A stretch of 64,000 nt of DNA from UBA1351 sp963677885 (GCA_963677885.1 OY782500.1:1860001-1924000), one strand, 5' to 3'. Positions 9,922 to 19,203 are shown, numbered from the stretch's first letter. The notes: generated by a model from the letters alone, not told the origin. Translations and numbers: made by a program.

Positions 9922-10986
9922 CTATTTATCCACTTCAATAATCAAAAGTGAATTATCCATACCTATAAGCAAACCATAATCTACCTCCAAAGAAGCATGA
10001 CTGACTCTGGCCATACCTGATACCCCATCGTCAGAAATCATTAACTCGACCAAGTAACCACCATCCTGACAGCTTTTAAGGAAATTTGCCACATCTAAAT
10101 AATCAATACCTGCATATTCCTTAGCCCAATTCCACCCCTGTGCTGATACTTGCCCTTCATCATACTCCACAAGGTCCTGATAATAACCATCATAATCCGG
10201 GAATGGATCAATGCCTCCCTTACTCTCACCCATGTTCAAATCTATTATAGAATAAATCGTATTGGCAAGAACCTCATTTGATATTGCTGAATCCGGTGTA
10301 ACTGACACTTCCTGTCCACCATATTCTACAATGGTCAGTGATTCCATATCAAAACCATATTGGAAATATAACCTTCTATCGGTTTTGGAGTGGACAGCTT
10401 CATATGTTCCCATGATGTCGTTTTCGCCCTGTATAAGAAGACCAAAACCTTCATCATGACAGGCTATAAAATAATCAACCAGTTCATCACTGGCAACACC
10501 GATAAACATCCGGACACTTATTGCATCAGGATACATAGTAGGGTCCGCTTCCACTTCCATACCATAATCAAAATCAGGAAAACGGCTTGGAGGATCGAAG
10601 CTTTCATCCGACAAATCACCCATTCCCAGGACACTTTCTCCTGATGACATGGCCCCTTCCTCTGTATCATCATAGGTATCCATCGGGGAAGTCATCCCTG
10701 CGAAAGGATTGTTACCTATGTCATCACAGGTGATGGTCACTTGTCCACCGCCAACAAAAACCTGGACATAGTATCCATCATTAACAAATACCATGGTTTT
10801 CTCACCAAACATATCATCTTCATAGTAATAGGACTGACTCCAACCCTGATCATAAAAACCATTGAGATAATCATTGATTTTCTCAAGCTCAGCATCTTCA
10901 ACATTCACCGTTACAAAATAAGCCGATCCGGCTGACCCTGTTCCATAAATATTCCCAAAGTTAACCTTAGGTACATCTGAGGGCAT
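9922..10986 (-). CDS. Downstream part of a frameshifted lipoprotein gene (three-repeat extracytoplasmic protein)
   Basis: 354 residues from the first in-frame ATG, but without any signal peptide or clear ribosome site. The frame stays open upstream to 11059 and reads ...ATVGENQEWPKEMPSDVPKV, the kind of Trp-Pro-x-x-Met-Pro segment usually found inside lipoproteins after a charged linker. Three units of about 90 residues can be seen, each with an NDYLNGFYDQGW/DYFIACHDEGF/ANFLKSCQDGGY helix and a short strand block; the first runs about 1-90, the second about 125-225 and the third about 260-354. Together with 11040-11246 this was most likely one lipoprotein of about 440 residues. Function unknown. 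Confidence 0.6.
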   Translation of the reverse strand: MPSDVPKVNFGNIYGTGSAGSAYFVTVNVEDAELEKINDYLNGFYDQGWSQSYYYEDDMFGEKTMVFVNDGYYVQVFVGGGQVTITCDDIGNNPFAGMTSPMDTYDDTEEGAMSSGESVLGMGDLSDESFDPPSRFPDFDYGMEVEADPTMYPDAISVRMFIGVASDELVDYFIACHDEGFGLLIQGENDIMGTYEAVHSKTDRRLYFQYGFDMESLTIVEYGGQEVSVTPDSAISNEVLANTIYSIIDLNMGESKGGIDPFPDYDGYYQDLVEYDEGQVSAQGWNWAKEYAGIDYLDVANFLKSCQDGGYLVELMISDDGVSGMARVSHASLEVDYGLLIGMDNSLLIIEVDK

Positions 10987-11039
10987 CTCTTTAGGCCATT
11001 CTTGATTTTCACCGACAGTCGCAGATTGGTCATCATTTT

Positions 11040-11246
11040 CTAACTGATGGTCTGACCGTCATCGCTGATTTCTACATCCTCAAGTCCTGCTGCCTCCAGA
11101 TTTTTTTCCACGATTTCTTCTACTTCACCACTGGCTAAAACTTCAGCACCGGACTTACCGCTTTCATCGGGGGCTGTTTCCTTAGATCCTCCACCGCATC
11201 CCGTCACAAGGATAAGAAGAATCATTAAACAAGCTAATCTTTTCAT
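11040..11246 (-). CDS. Upstream part of the same frameshifted lipoprotein gene (signal peptide and linker)
   Basis: 68 residues: a lipoprotein signal ending in a lipobox (LVTGC, Cys at 17), then GGGSKETAPDESGKSG and an acidic stretch ending in DDGQTIS before a TAG stop. The stop falls just where the downstream frame takes over; inserting one base near 11040-11045 would give a continuous reading into LENDDQSATVGENQEWP. The start codon overlaps the stop of the preceding small gene (TAATG), indicating translational coupling. As it stands the product would be a truncated lipoprotein. Confidence 0.6.
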   Translation of the reverse strand: MKRLACLMILLILVTGCGGGSKETAPDESGKSGAEVLASGEVEEIVEKNLEAAGLEDVEISDDGQTIS

Positions 11247-11491
11247 TATCTCCAGTCCCTTCTGTATAATCCATTGTTATACTTGTCAATGGCTTCTTCC
11301 TCACTAAGGATACCGCAATCATAGATGAGACACAGACTTTCGTCTTCAGTATAGGTTTCTGTAATGTCCGCTCCCTCTTCCTGGCCCATCAGGTCCTCTA
11401 CCATATAGTAGGCCGCCTCACTGGCTCCGTCATTTTCGTCAAACAAAAAAACACCACCCTGTTTAAAGTAATCCAACATTTTTGCTTTCAT
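11246..11491 (-). CDS. Small acidic protein of unknown function
   Basis: 81 residues, preceded by AAAGGAGATGAATGC before the ATG. The sequence is acidic, with no membrane segment or signal peptide, and contains DENDGASEAAYYMVEDLMGQ and a single Cys in IYDCGILSEEEA. It overlaps the lipoprotein start by one base and so is the first gene of a short operon (11491 to 8963). I do not recognise the family. Confidence 0.6.
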   Translation of the reverse strand: MKAKMLDYFKQGGVFLFDENDGASEAAYYMVEDLMGQEEGADITETYTEDESLCLIYDCGILSEEEAIDKYNNGLYRRDWR

Positions 11492-11540
11492 GCATTCATC
11501 TCCTTTACATTTGATAAATCCATCTTACAAGGCCGGTGCT

Positions 11541-11566
11541 TTCAATTAAAGATTCAAATCGTCATA
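11541..11566 (-). promoter_or_regulatory. Putative operator, copy 2 (TATGAC..TTTGA..TTAATT)
   Basis: Reads TATGACGATTTGAATC then TTTAATTGAA on the minus strand, about 50-75 bp before the ATG at 11491. A near copy lies at 15326-15354 before the binding-protein gene, so both promoters may answer to one regulator, perhaps the AraC protein encoded between them. Confidence 0.4.
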
Positions 11567-11580
11567 GTCTATTCAATTTG

Positions 11581-13716
11581 TCATATCTGTTCTGAAACCT
11601 GAGATATATTGTCTTCAAGTCTTCCCCATTCCCGGTACTTGCCGGGTGTCATCCCCGTATACTTCTTAAAAGTCCGTGTAAAGGTGGAAATGGAAGTATA
11701 GCCACAGGACCCTGAAATTTTCAAAATGGTCCGCTTGGTGTGAACCAACCTGACCTTGGCTAGTCCTATACGTTTTTCATGGATGTAATCCCAAATAGGC
11801 ATATGATTGTGTTGAAGAAAGAACTGCCTGAGATAGGCACTATTCATATTCAGAGCATCACCTAAATAATCTGGACTCAGTTCCGGTTCACAAAGGTCTT
11901 CCTGAATCATAGCCAAAAGACGTTGGTTTAAGATTTCAGGACCTTTTTCCGCTTTTTCAGAGTATCTGTCACACAGTCTTTTGATAATCCTTACCATGGT
12001 CGCCTTGATCTTGCCCATATCTTCCAAAGCAAGACTTTCCTGAAGTTCCTGGCGGTTAAGTCTTAATATTTCTTCTTCACCAAGTTCCTCAGACAAAAGA
12101 ATCAGCATAGAGGCTGCCAGATAATTGCTGATCTGATAGACAAAAGGATCCCCTGTCCCCTCCTTCACCATATCTTCCAAAACCCCTCTTGCCTCTTCTT
12201 CATTTCCAGCCTGTACCAATCCCAGAAAACGTAACTCATCTTTTTTGCTCATATGTAATGGTGCCGTAGAAAAAGCATGATCAGGGGTTAAAATCATTGT
12301 TTTTCCCGGTATCAAACGAAAATACACGTTGCCAAGTCCTATCTGATATGAGTCAATAATTCCCTGAACACTGCCGACCTCAGGTCCCATAGACACCAGG
12401 GTACAGTTACTGCACTTACTAAGGCTTTCCTCGAGACAGGACCTAAAATCCTCAAAACTTCTATGCGCAATACAAACATAATAAGGATGCTTATGAAGGC
12501 AATACACCTCTTCAATGCCTGCAAAAACGTTGATGGACTTTGACAGAGCCACACAGTAGGGCCCCTCTTCCCCCATTCCCACCAGATTTTTGACATAATC
12601 AGTCCCTTCGTCGTATTTTATATCTCCGTCAAGGATCATGGAAAGGAAGCTGTCTATAATCATTTGCTCATGGCTTTCCAAGACCTTTTTATGATATATG
12701 GCATGATCGGCTCCTTGGCCAATCCTGTCAAAGACATCACCTTGAATCAGGTCCTTGCCTGAAATTTCTTCAAAACGATTGGCTAGATTTCTAATCGGTT
12801 TATACTTAATCAATGTAATATAATAGGCAATAATGATTCCGCCAAAAGCAGCAAGGCCGATAATAAATATGGATAATTTTTGAAAAGAAAAAAGTTGACG
12901 ATAACACTTACCCTTATCTACATATGACTTAAGTAGAATACCTGTTTCATCAGATTGAAAATCAAAAATCTCGTAATCCTCAAGGACAAGATCCTCCATA
13001 ACACTCGTTCGAAAAAGAACCTGGTCTTCCAAGGTAAAGACATACATTTCATCCTCCTCTTGGAAACTTTGCCTCATACGGCTATCCACTATATCAGGAC
13101 TCATTACAATCCCAATTTTGCCTTCGACCTGGGGATTGTCTATCATATCCACCAGAAGAAGAATAGTGGGTCTGCCATCCAAAAGACTTATTGGATAAAT
13201 ATGATCACCCAAGCTATTTCCCTGATTGCTATCAATGCCTTGGTTATCACTGATCGTCTGAAAAAACTCAGAACCAAAGGCATCATAAACAGTCTGAAAG
13301 GTTTCCTCATCCATAGCACCCTGGGATGTAATATAGAAATCTTGATTTTCAAACCATGCAAAGGAATCCATAATTATATCAATACTGGCATTGGTTTTCT
13401 TAAACTCGTCAACCAGACGGGGAATACTTCTGGACATTAAGGGTCCATTTCCACCACCTGCACTGGGAATCAGCGGATCAATAGCAAATTTATTGGCCTC
13501 TTCAAGGCCATCTCCAATTAAGCCATCAAGATCCAGTGACATATGTCGAACCTTATTTACATAGAGTTGGGTCATGGACTCTTCCAAAGTATGTCCATTT
13601 ATATCAACCACATAAAGGACCACTAGTAAAAGGGCCAGCAGGAATAGTACCTGTAAACCCAACCATTTAGTGAAGACACTTATTTTCAGATGATGAATCC
13701 TATCTATGATTTTCAT
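11581..13716 (-). CDS. AraC-family regulator with membrane-spanning extracytoplasmic sensor
   Basis: 711 residues. The start was set at 13716 because AAGGAGGTTGGG stands just before this ATG; a longer reading to 13800 would overlap the upstream gene and has no ribosome site. First membrane segment about 14-38, extracytoplasmic sensor domain about 40-280, second membrane segment about 282-302, a HAMP-like/linker cytoplasmic region, and an AraC-type double HTH at about 595-705 (LGDALNMNSAYLRQFF; ISGSCGYTSISTFTRTFKKYTGMTPGKYR). Such regulators sense an outside ligand and bind DNA directly, without a kinase. It follows the binding-protein gene by 10 bp, so the two probably act together. Confidence 0.8.
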   Translation of the reverse strand: MKIIDRIHHLKISVFTKWLGLQVLFLLALLLVVLYVVDINGHTLEESMTQLYVNKVRHMSLDLDGLIGDGLEEANKFAIDPLIPSAGGGNGPLMSRSIPRLVDEFKKTNASIDIIMDSFAWFENQDFYITSQGAMDEETFQTVYDAFGSEFFQTISDNQGIDSNQGNSLGDHIYPISLLDGRPTILLLVDMIDNPQVEGKIGIVMSPDIVDSRMRQSFQEEDEMYVFTLEDQVLFRTSVMEDLVLEDYEIFDFQSDETGILLKSYVDKGKCYRQLFSFQKLSIFIIGLAAFGGIIIAYYITLIKYKPIRNLANRFEEISGKDLIQGDVFDRIGQGADHAIYHKKVLESHEQMIIDSFLSMILDGDIKYDEGTDYVKNLVGMGEEGPYCVALSKSINVFAGIEEVYCLHKHPYYVCIAHRSFEDFRSCLEESLSKCSNCTLVSMGPEVGSVQGIIDSYQIGLGNVYFRLIPGKTMILTPDHAFSTAPLHMSKKDELRFLGLVQAGNEEEARGVLEDMVKEGTGDPFVYQISNYLAASMLILLSEELGEEEILRLNRQELQESLALEDMGKIKATMVRIIKRLCDRYSEKAEKGPEILNQRLLAMIQEDLCEPELSPDYLGDALNMNSAYLRQFFLQHNHMPIWDYIHEKRIGLAKVRLVHTKRTILKISGSCGYTSISTFTRTFKKYTGMTPGKYREWGRLEDNISQVSEQI

Positions 13717-13726
13717 CCCAACCTCC

Positions 13727-15265
13727 TTAATAGGTATAAGACCATGACAGTACTTCCTTGACACCGATTTGTTCCAGACTAATGATAAGGTCATCCACAC
13801 TTACCTGATTTTTCTCATCATGACAATAGTCCTTCATCCACTCCAAAACCACTTCATCCATGCTATCAAGTATACCTCCATAATTTATGGAAGGATCCAT
13901 TTGTTTAAGATTTAGGGAACTCCATGCATCTTCATCATATATACGCCATAATCTAAGAGCTTCCTGTTGATTTTCGCTGGAACACATTTGATTGAACTGG
14001 GATAACATACGGATATATGGACCTGGTACCGTCACTTTCTTTATTTGACCAAGAAGCTGACCTTGATCAGCAAAGGCCTCTCTCCTATATACCGGCAGAC
14101 CATCTACCATGTCATACAGATTTCCCTCAAGACCGAAATTCATCAAAACCTGGCCCTCATCTGAGTATAGGTAGTCAAAAAAACGGGCAGTGGCTTCAAG
14201 ATCAGGGTTATCACTACTTACATAGGCGCTTGCATAAGGGACTAAAACCTGGGTCTGGTGAACAGAAAAAGGCAAGTCCCCTTTTCGCCCAACTGGATAG
14301 GTGATTCCCTGAAATTCAACCCCCTCATCCATTTCTGACAAGTAGGTCTCCATGGAACTGATGTAGTCAACCAATATGGAGGCCTGGCCATCTACAACCT
14401 TGGTTTGATAGACTTTATTGGAATCTGTAAAAACACCTGGAGAAATCAAGCCTTCCTGATACCATTTCTTAAACTCACTGGCAAAGGTCTCAAATTCAGG
14501 CTCCATGATCCCCAACTTGACTTGATCCTCCTGAACATAAAATCCCCATTTGATACCATATGCGCTGATAAGGAAATCCGTATCCATTATCTTACCCCCA
14601 TAAAAACTAAGGGGTGGAGATCCGGTTTTCTCCTTAAGTTCACATAAAACCTCATACCATTCATCCACTGTCACAGGGACTTCAATATCATAGGCGTCAA
14701 AAATATCCTTTCTGATATATGGGCCAATATAGGTTCGAATCTCTTCATCTATTTGAAGGGAAGGAAAACAAAAAATTTGACCTTCACTGGTTGTAATCTC
14801 ATCCAGGATTGTTGGGTTTTCATCAAGAACTCTTTTAAGATTGGGACACCAATCGTCGATTACCTGATTCAATGACATAATAACCCCATCATCAAGTGCC
14901 TGGTCGATGCCGCCTGGATAGTCCGTAACGAAATCATGACTAATAATATGGGGCAGGCTTTCCTGCCTGATCATGGTCAGGAAGCGTTCACGATACTCAC
15001 CTTTTTGGGGATGATAAAACTCAATAGGAACACCGGTATGCAAAATGGCTTGTCCATATACTTCGGATTGACCCATATTATCAATGTGACTGTAACGATT
15101 AGGTGTCCACCAGACAATTCCTTCTTGACCAGCAGCGTCCTGCCACCCCTTGTCCCTTGTCAGTATATAAGTTGAAAAAAGAGCCATACAAACAATAGCC
15201 GCTAGAAAAAGAGGCCACAGTCGTATAACTCTGGTTGACTTGTCATATATTCTATTATTATTCAT
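13727..15265 (-). CDS. Membrane-tethered family 1 extracellular solute-binding protein
   Basis: 512 residues. The N-terminus has no lipobox but a single hydrophobic anchor (about 17-36), followed by a typical family 1 (LplA/UgpB-type) binding-protein fold, with the conserved YSDEGQVLMNFGLEGNLY segment near 370-385 that is characteristic of LplA-like proteins. No permease or ATPase gene lies nearby. The gene sits immediately before a membrane AraC regulator. I infer it may present a sugar ligand to that sensor, or serve a permease encoded elsewhere. The start is the first ATG; AAAGG lies 4 bp before it. Confidence 0.75.
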   Translation of the reverse strand: MNNNRIYDKSTRVIRLWPLFLAAIVCMALFSTYILTRDKGWQDAAGQEGIVWWTPNRYSHIDNMGQSEVYGQAILHTGVPIEFYHPQKGEYRERFLTMIRQESLPHIISHDFVTDYPGGIDQALDDGVIMSLNQVIDDWCPNLKRVLDENPTILDEITTSEGQIFCFPSLQIDEEIRTYIGPYIRKDIFDAYDIEVPVTVDEWYEVLCELKEKTGSPPLSFYGGKIMDTDFLISAYGIKWGFYVQEDQVKLGIMEPEFETFASEFKKWYQEGLISPGVFTDSNKVYQTKVVDGQASILVDYISSMETYLSEMDEGVEFQGITYPVGRKGDLPFSVHQTQVLVPYASAYVSSDNPDLEATARFFDYLYSDEGQVLMNFGLEGNLYDMVDGLPVYRREAFADQGQLLGQIKKVTVPGPYIRMLSQFNQMCSSENQQEALRLWRIYDEDAWSSLNLKQMDPSINYGGILDSMDEVVLEWMKDYCHDEKNQVSVDDLIISLEQIGVKEVLSWSYTY

Positions 15266-15325
15266 CCTTTGCTACCTCAAACATCCCTCACTTTCATTAT
15301 ACTACTTCTTCTTGAAAATGGCATG

Positions 15326-15354
15326 TTCTAATTAAGAGAGTCAAAGCAGTCATA
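15326..15354 (-). promoter_or_regulatory. Putative operator, copy 1 (TATGAC..TTTGA..TTAATT)
   Basis: Minus strand TATGACTGCTTTGACTC followed by TCTTAATTAGAA, about 60-90 bp before the binding-protein start. It matches 11541-11566 at nearly every position, with one or two small gaps. Confidence 0.4.
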
Positions 15355-15364
15355 ATTTTTAATC

Positions 15365-16120
15365 CTAATCGATTTGGATGTGACTTCCTCCATCCATTAT
15401 CCCTTCAACTTCATCCAGATCATAATCAAGACTAAAGGATTCATAGTCCATATAATTCTCATCAAACCGAATGCCAACCAAGGTAAGTCTAGTCCCATGA
15501 TTAGATTCTACCAGGTCAATGATTTCAAGGCCTTCTCCCGGTTGAAAAAGCAAGGTCATTTCCCCTGTCTCCCTATTCACATCATAAACACTGCCACCCT
15601 GACTGATTGTCCCATAAGCATAACCAACAATAGCCAAGAGCCTTCCTGAACTTGTCCACATAATTTTCTTAACTGCCGGATCACTGCCATTAGTTACATA
15701 ATTCGTCACTTGTTCAAGCTGTCCACTTTCAACATGTCCTATAAATATATTTCCAACAACTTCAAATCCCGTGTAATCAATATAGGCAAAGACCCTGGAA
15801 TCAGCCCTATAGATAATCTCTCCATCAAAACCACTCTCTGTAAAATGATTCAGCGGGTTCATCATCTCCTGGTCATTTAAAAGGGCATTGTCTTCTAGCA
15901 CTGTCTTAATAATTCGATTGGATTCCTGGACTTGGTCTTTCAAGTCATCAATAGTCAGTTCCTGCTCATCCATTATCTTTTCCATGTTGTCAAGCTGGCT
16001 TTGTAAGCTGGCATTATCACTTTCAAGACCTGCAATCTGGTCCTCCAACTCACTAGTGCACCCACTAGATCCACCAAGTATCAAGGCTAATGCAAATGCT
16101 ATAAATGCTTTGTTTTTCAT
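15365..16120 (-). CDS. Lipoprotein with coiled coil and DUF4652-like beta domain
   Basis: 251 residues; ribosome site GGAGGAATGGTAG before the ATG. Lipobox GGSSGC (Cys at 21), then a heptad-rich coiled coil (about 24-85) and a C-terminal beta domain (about 100-250). The segment with WTSSGRLLAIVGYAYGTISQGGSVYDVNRETGEM resembles the WD-like core of DUF4652 proteins of Firmicutes. Function unknown; likely attached to the outer face of the membrane. It lies 48 bp downstream of another lipoprotein gene. Confidence 0.6.
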   Translation of the reverse strand: MKNKAFIAFALALILGGSSGCTSELEDQIAGLESDNASLQSQLDNMEKIMDEQELTIDDLKDQVQESNRIIKTVLEDNALLNDQEMMNPLNHFTESGFDGEIIYRADSRVFAYIDYTGFEVVGNIFIGHVESGQLEQVTNYVTNGSDPAVKKIMWTSSGRLLAIVGYAYGTISQGGSVYDVNRETGEMTLLFQPGEGLEIIDLVESNHGTRLTLVGIRFDENYMDYESFSLDYDLDEVEGIMDGGSHIQID

Positions 16121-16168
16121 CTACCATTCCTCCAATCGCGTAAAGACATGACCCACTCTTACATTTTT

Positions 16169-17047
16169 CTACTCCAAAATCTTGTCCTTAAACACCTCAA
16201 AAATCCGCTGATCAAACCGAAGGTCCTCACCCTCTTTATCCTCATCCAGGCGCACATCCATCATAACTATACCGTTCATATAATCATCCATAACATATCC
16301 GGTAGGCATATAAGATGAGAAAACTGGCTGAGTAAAGTCTCCTTCATAGACCATTTCTCCACCAACATAAACCTTGAAATTTTTTGCATTGCTGATATCC
16401 AGCAATTCAAACCCTAAAAGAGGATCTTCCAGGGCTTTACCATTTTCTTCCAGATACTCCGGTGTAAAATAATACTCCTGAAGTTCCCAATCAATAAAGT
16501 CGATATCATCATCTGTAAAGAGCACTTCTTCGGTAGTTGTACCAAGTTCCTTATGGTCTACAAGAATAGTCACCTTAAAGTCCGGTTCCGGCTTGGGTAC
16601 CAACTTAAAGTATCCAAGGATATCCGATTTCCACATATCAACATTTTCTTCATCTGATAGCTCTACATAATAAACATCTGTATCGCCGGATTCCACATAT
16701 TCTTCAATGGTAAAACCGGATACAATACCTCTGTTTTCTGAAAAACTTTCAATAAAAGCCTGATGGTCCTCGGAGTAGACAGTATGATCAATGAGGTCAT
16801 CAATCATTTGAAAGAGTTGGTCTTCCATAAGTCCCTGTCGAACCCGCATGGTGTAATCAATATGAAGCTTTTCAAGCCTGGAATACCTTACTCTTAAGGA
16901 AATAAAATTATCATACCCTTGTAAAATATCTTCAACATCATCAATCGTAGAATCCCTTAAAGCTCCACTAGGTGCACATCCTGTAAATATCCCACTTAGG
17001 ATGACCACAATTATCAAGATGATTCCTGTATTTCTTAATCTTTTCAT
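16169..17047 (-). CDS. Lipoprotein of unknown function
   Basis: 292 residues from the ATG at 17047; a TTG at 17056 in the same frame is an alternative start, and the purine-rich AAAGAGAG could serve either. Signal peptide with lipobox GIFTGC (Cys near 24). The rest is acidic, with two apparent alpha/beta halves and FKVTILVDHKELGTTTEEVLF and FKVYVGGEMVYEGDF strands. No family recognised. First gene of a minus-strand run of extracytoplasmic proteins. Confidence 0.6.
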   Translation of the reverse strand: MKRLRNTGIILIIVVILSGIFTGCAPSGALRDSTIDDVEDILQGYDNFISLRVRYSRLEKLHIDYTMRVRQGLMEDQLFQMIDDLIDHTVYSEDHQAFIESFSENRGIVSGFTIEEYVESGDTDVYYVELSDEENVDMWKSDILGYFKLVPKPEPDFKVTILVDHKELGTTTEEVLFTDDDIDFIDWELQEYYFTPEYLEENGKALEDPLLGFELLDISNAKNFKVYVGGEMVYEGDFTQPVFSSYMPTGYVMDDYMNGIVMMDVRLDEDKEGEDLRFDQRIFEVFKDKILE

Positions 17048-17200
17048 GTCTGTCAAAACTCTCTTTCTGTTGGATTACCGGTTCCAAGTAGCCATTGTAG
17101 ACCTGGTGGAAAACCTAAAACTGATCTCTTACTTTCAGATTATCATAACCATTTCATAAGTCAACAAAGGTAGGTAAATTGTAAAAATTTCTCATATCCA

Positions 17201-17229
17201 TTGACCATATATTACCATAATGTTATCAT
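17201..17229 (+). promoter_or_regulatory. SigmaA-type promoter for the DUF89 gene
   Basis: TTGACC (17201-17206), 17 bp, TATCAT (17224-17229); the gene starts at 17267 behind TTGGAGGGAAATC. Confidence 0.55.
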
Positions 17230-17266
17230 ATGGATTAAATAGCATAGGCCATATTGGAGGGAAATC

Positions 17267-18157
17267 ATGAAATTTAATTACGATTGTCTACACTGCCACA
17301 TCAATCAAGGGCTTAAAGTTGCAAAATGGACCAATCTAAATACCACATCCACTGAAGACCTCTTAAGATCCATTTTAAGTCACCTGTCAAAAGCAGATTT
17401 CACCCTACAAAACCCAGAGATCATGAGCCAAACCTGGCAGTTAATTACAGGCTATATTGATGATCCAGATCCATATAAGGCCTTTAAAGAAGACTATAAC
17501 CATATGCTCCATTCCATATCTGACCAACTAAAAAAAGAGATCCTTTCACAGGACCTCTATTTCAGACGGTTTATGTATGCAGCCATTCTTGGCAATATTA
17601 TTGACCTTGGCCCATCTCATGAATTTGAAACTGATAACTGGCTTAAGCGGTTTAAGGAAGAACTTGGACATATCAAACTGGGCGAAGACGACTCTGCTCC
17701 CTTGTTTCATGAGCTGAGCAAAGCAAAAACCCTGCTTTATGTCGGTGATAATTGTGGCGAGATTGTCCTGGACAGAATTTTTATCGAATATTTAAAGCAT
17801 CAATTCCAGGACTTAACTATAACTTATGCAACAAGAGGTCTGCCAATTCTTAATGACATCACCCTAAAGGATGCCCAGGATATAGGAATGGAAAAGGTTG
17901 CAAACCTCATATCAAGTGGCGTTGATACTCCTGGCCTGATTTTGAATCATGCCAGCGAAGATTTTCTCAGTGTCTATCACCAGGCTGACCTAATCATAGC
18001 CAAAGGCCAAGGAAACTATGAAGCCCTAAGTGATCAAGAGGACCCCCGTATTTTTCACCTTTTTATGGTCAAGTGTCCTCTAATCGCCAGAGAGACCGGA
18101 GTTCCAAACCTAAGTAAAATGTGTTACCGCCAAAAAAAACTTAGTCCCAAAGATTAA
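17267..18157 (+). CDS. DUF89/ARMT1-type metal-dependent phosphatase
   Basis: 296 residues. An N-terminal CLHCH motif (Cys 8, Cys 11) is followed by a helical region and the phosphatase core with VGDNCGEIVLDR (about 157-168) and AKGQGNYE (about 244-251), the metal-binding Asp-Asn and Lys-Gly-x-Gly-Asn motifs of DUF89. Characterised DUF89 proteins are damage-control phosphatases acting on sugar phosphates or phosphopantetheine precursors; the substrate here is not predictable. A single-gene unit with its own promoter. Its last 17 bases overlap the convergent end of the next gene. Confidence 0.85.
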   Translation: MKFNYDCLHCHINQGLKVAKWTNLNTTSTEDLLRSILSHLSKADFTLQNPEIMSQTWQLITGYIDDPDPYKAFKEDYNHMLHSISDQLKKEILSQDLYFRRFMYAAILGNIIDLGPSHEFETDNWLKRFKEELGHIKLGEDDSAPLFHELSKAKTLLYVGDNCGEIVLDRIFIEYLKHQFQDLTITYATRGLPILNDITLKDAQDIGMEKVANLISSGVDTPGLILNHASEDFLSVYHQADLIIAKGQGNYEALSDQEDPRIFHLFMVKCPLIARETGVPNLSKMCYRQKKLSPKD

Positions 18158-19199
18158 TCTGCAATGCCTGCATCAATTCAAGCCTTGCCAGATCAACCAT
18201 TATTTCATTCTCTTTGAAAGCATATGCTGCTTGGCTGAACTTTATCTGATCATCTGTATAAGTATCCAATGTTATTCGTCCCAATTCCATCAGAAGGCTG
18301 GTCACATCCAAGTTTTTTTCCATCATATTTTCCATGGACTTGGCCAGATCCAACCTGACTTCTGCGCTTACAAGATTATTGACCAATACATCAACCCTTC
18401 TACTCATATCCATCAATGTCTTATCATAACTCAGTTGGGCTGACTCCAATTTTAGCCAGTCGCTTTTGGCCTGGACCTCTTCCGGTCCATAGGTTCCTAG
18501 AGCTATCTCATAGGTCAGGTCGGCAGCCTCAATTTTAGCAGACAGGAGTTGCATACTGCTCGAATCGACAAATTCTTCTTTGAGCAAATCCACGTCATCT
18601 ATATTAAACTGCAAATCAGGTAACGCTATGTCCTCATAGGACTCCAAATCAAGATTAATATCTCCCATTAAATCCATCGTCGCCATATCCAAATCCACAT
18701 TTACTTCCATGGCTTCCATCTTTAGGAGGTCTATCTCATAGGCAAGTTCCAGGCCATCCAGAGTATTTTGTCCTACCATTCCAACATATCTTTCATAATA
18801 GTCTTGTCTTAAGGCCAGCTCTTCAAGAAGGGACTGAAGCTCTAATTCCTTAAGCCTTATTTCTAAAATTCTGATGTACAGGTCGTATGCATGGTTAAGA
18901 CTTTCTTCTTCGAAGGATTCCACCACATAATCTAATTGAGCTTGAACCAAGATTGGAACAACGTATTTTGTCGTTCTGGCTTTGTAGTCTTCTTCCGGCA
19001 ACCATCCTTCCAATACCAGTTCAGCATCCAACCTGGCTTCTTCAATAGCCAACTGGCTTTGAAGCATATAAAGATCTTGCTCCAGACTTTTTTCTTCCAT
19101 ATCTATTTCAACAATTTCTTCTAAGGTTTCAGCACTGGCTATTGTTCCAGTCCCCAAGAGAAAAACTGTTAGCATCATTATCGAAACTACTTTCTTCAT
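18141..19199 (-). CDS. TolC-like secreted coiled-coil protein (second copy)
   Basis: 352 residues. A signal peptide ending SAETLEE (about 1-23) is followed by an almost wholly helical, heptad-rich protein in two similar halves, as in outer-membrane-efflux (TolC) proteins, including a C-terminal YAFKENEIMVDLARLELMQALQ helix like the last helix of TolC repeats. It is shorter than Gram-negative TolC (about 430-490) and shows no evident amphipathic beta strands, so it may lack a barrel. Last gene of the MacA/MacB-like operon, 4 bp after its paralogue; ribosome site AGGAAGGTGAAATT. Whether it forms a trimer or crosses the wall is unknown. Confidence 0.65.
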   Translation of the reverse strand: MKKVVSIMMLTVFLLGTGTIASAETLEEIVEIDMEEKSLEQDLYMLQSQLAIEEARLDAELVLEGWLPEEDYKARTTKYVVPILVQAQLDYVVESFEEESLNHAYDLYIRILEIRLKELELQSLLEELALRQDYYERYVGMVGQNTLDGLELAYEIDLLKMEAMEVNVDLDMATMDLMGDINLDLESYEDIALPDLQFNIDDVDLLKEEFVDSSSMQLLSAKIEAADLTYEIALGTYGPEEVQAKSDWLKLESAQLSYDKTLMDMSRRVDVLVNNLVSAEVRLDLAKSMENMMEKNLDVTSLLMELGRITLDTYTDDQIKFSQAAYAFKENEIMVDLARLELMQALQINLWD

Positions 19200-19203
19200 A
19201 ATT

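Noticed and set aside
12955..13440. 161-residue plus-strand frame within the AraC sensor gene
   Set aside because: Antisense to a well-supported domain and without a start signal.
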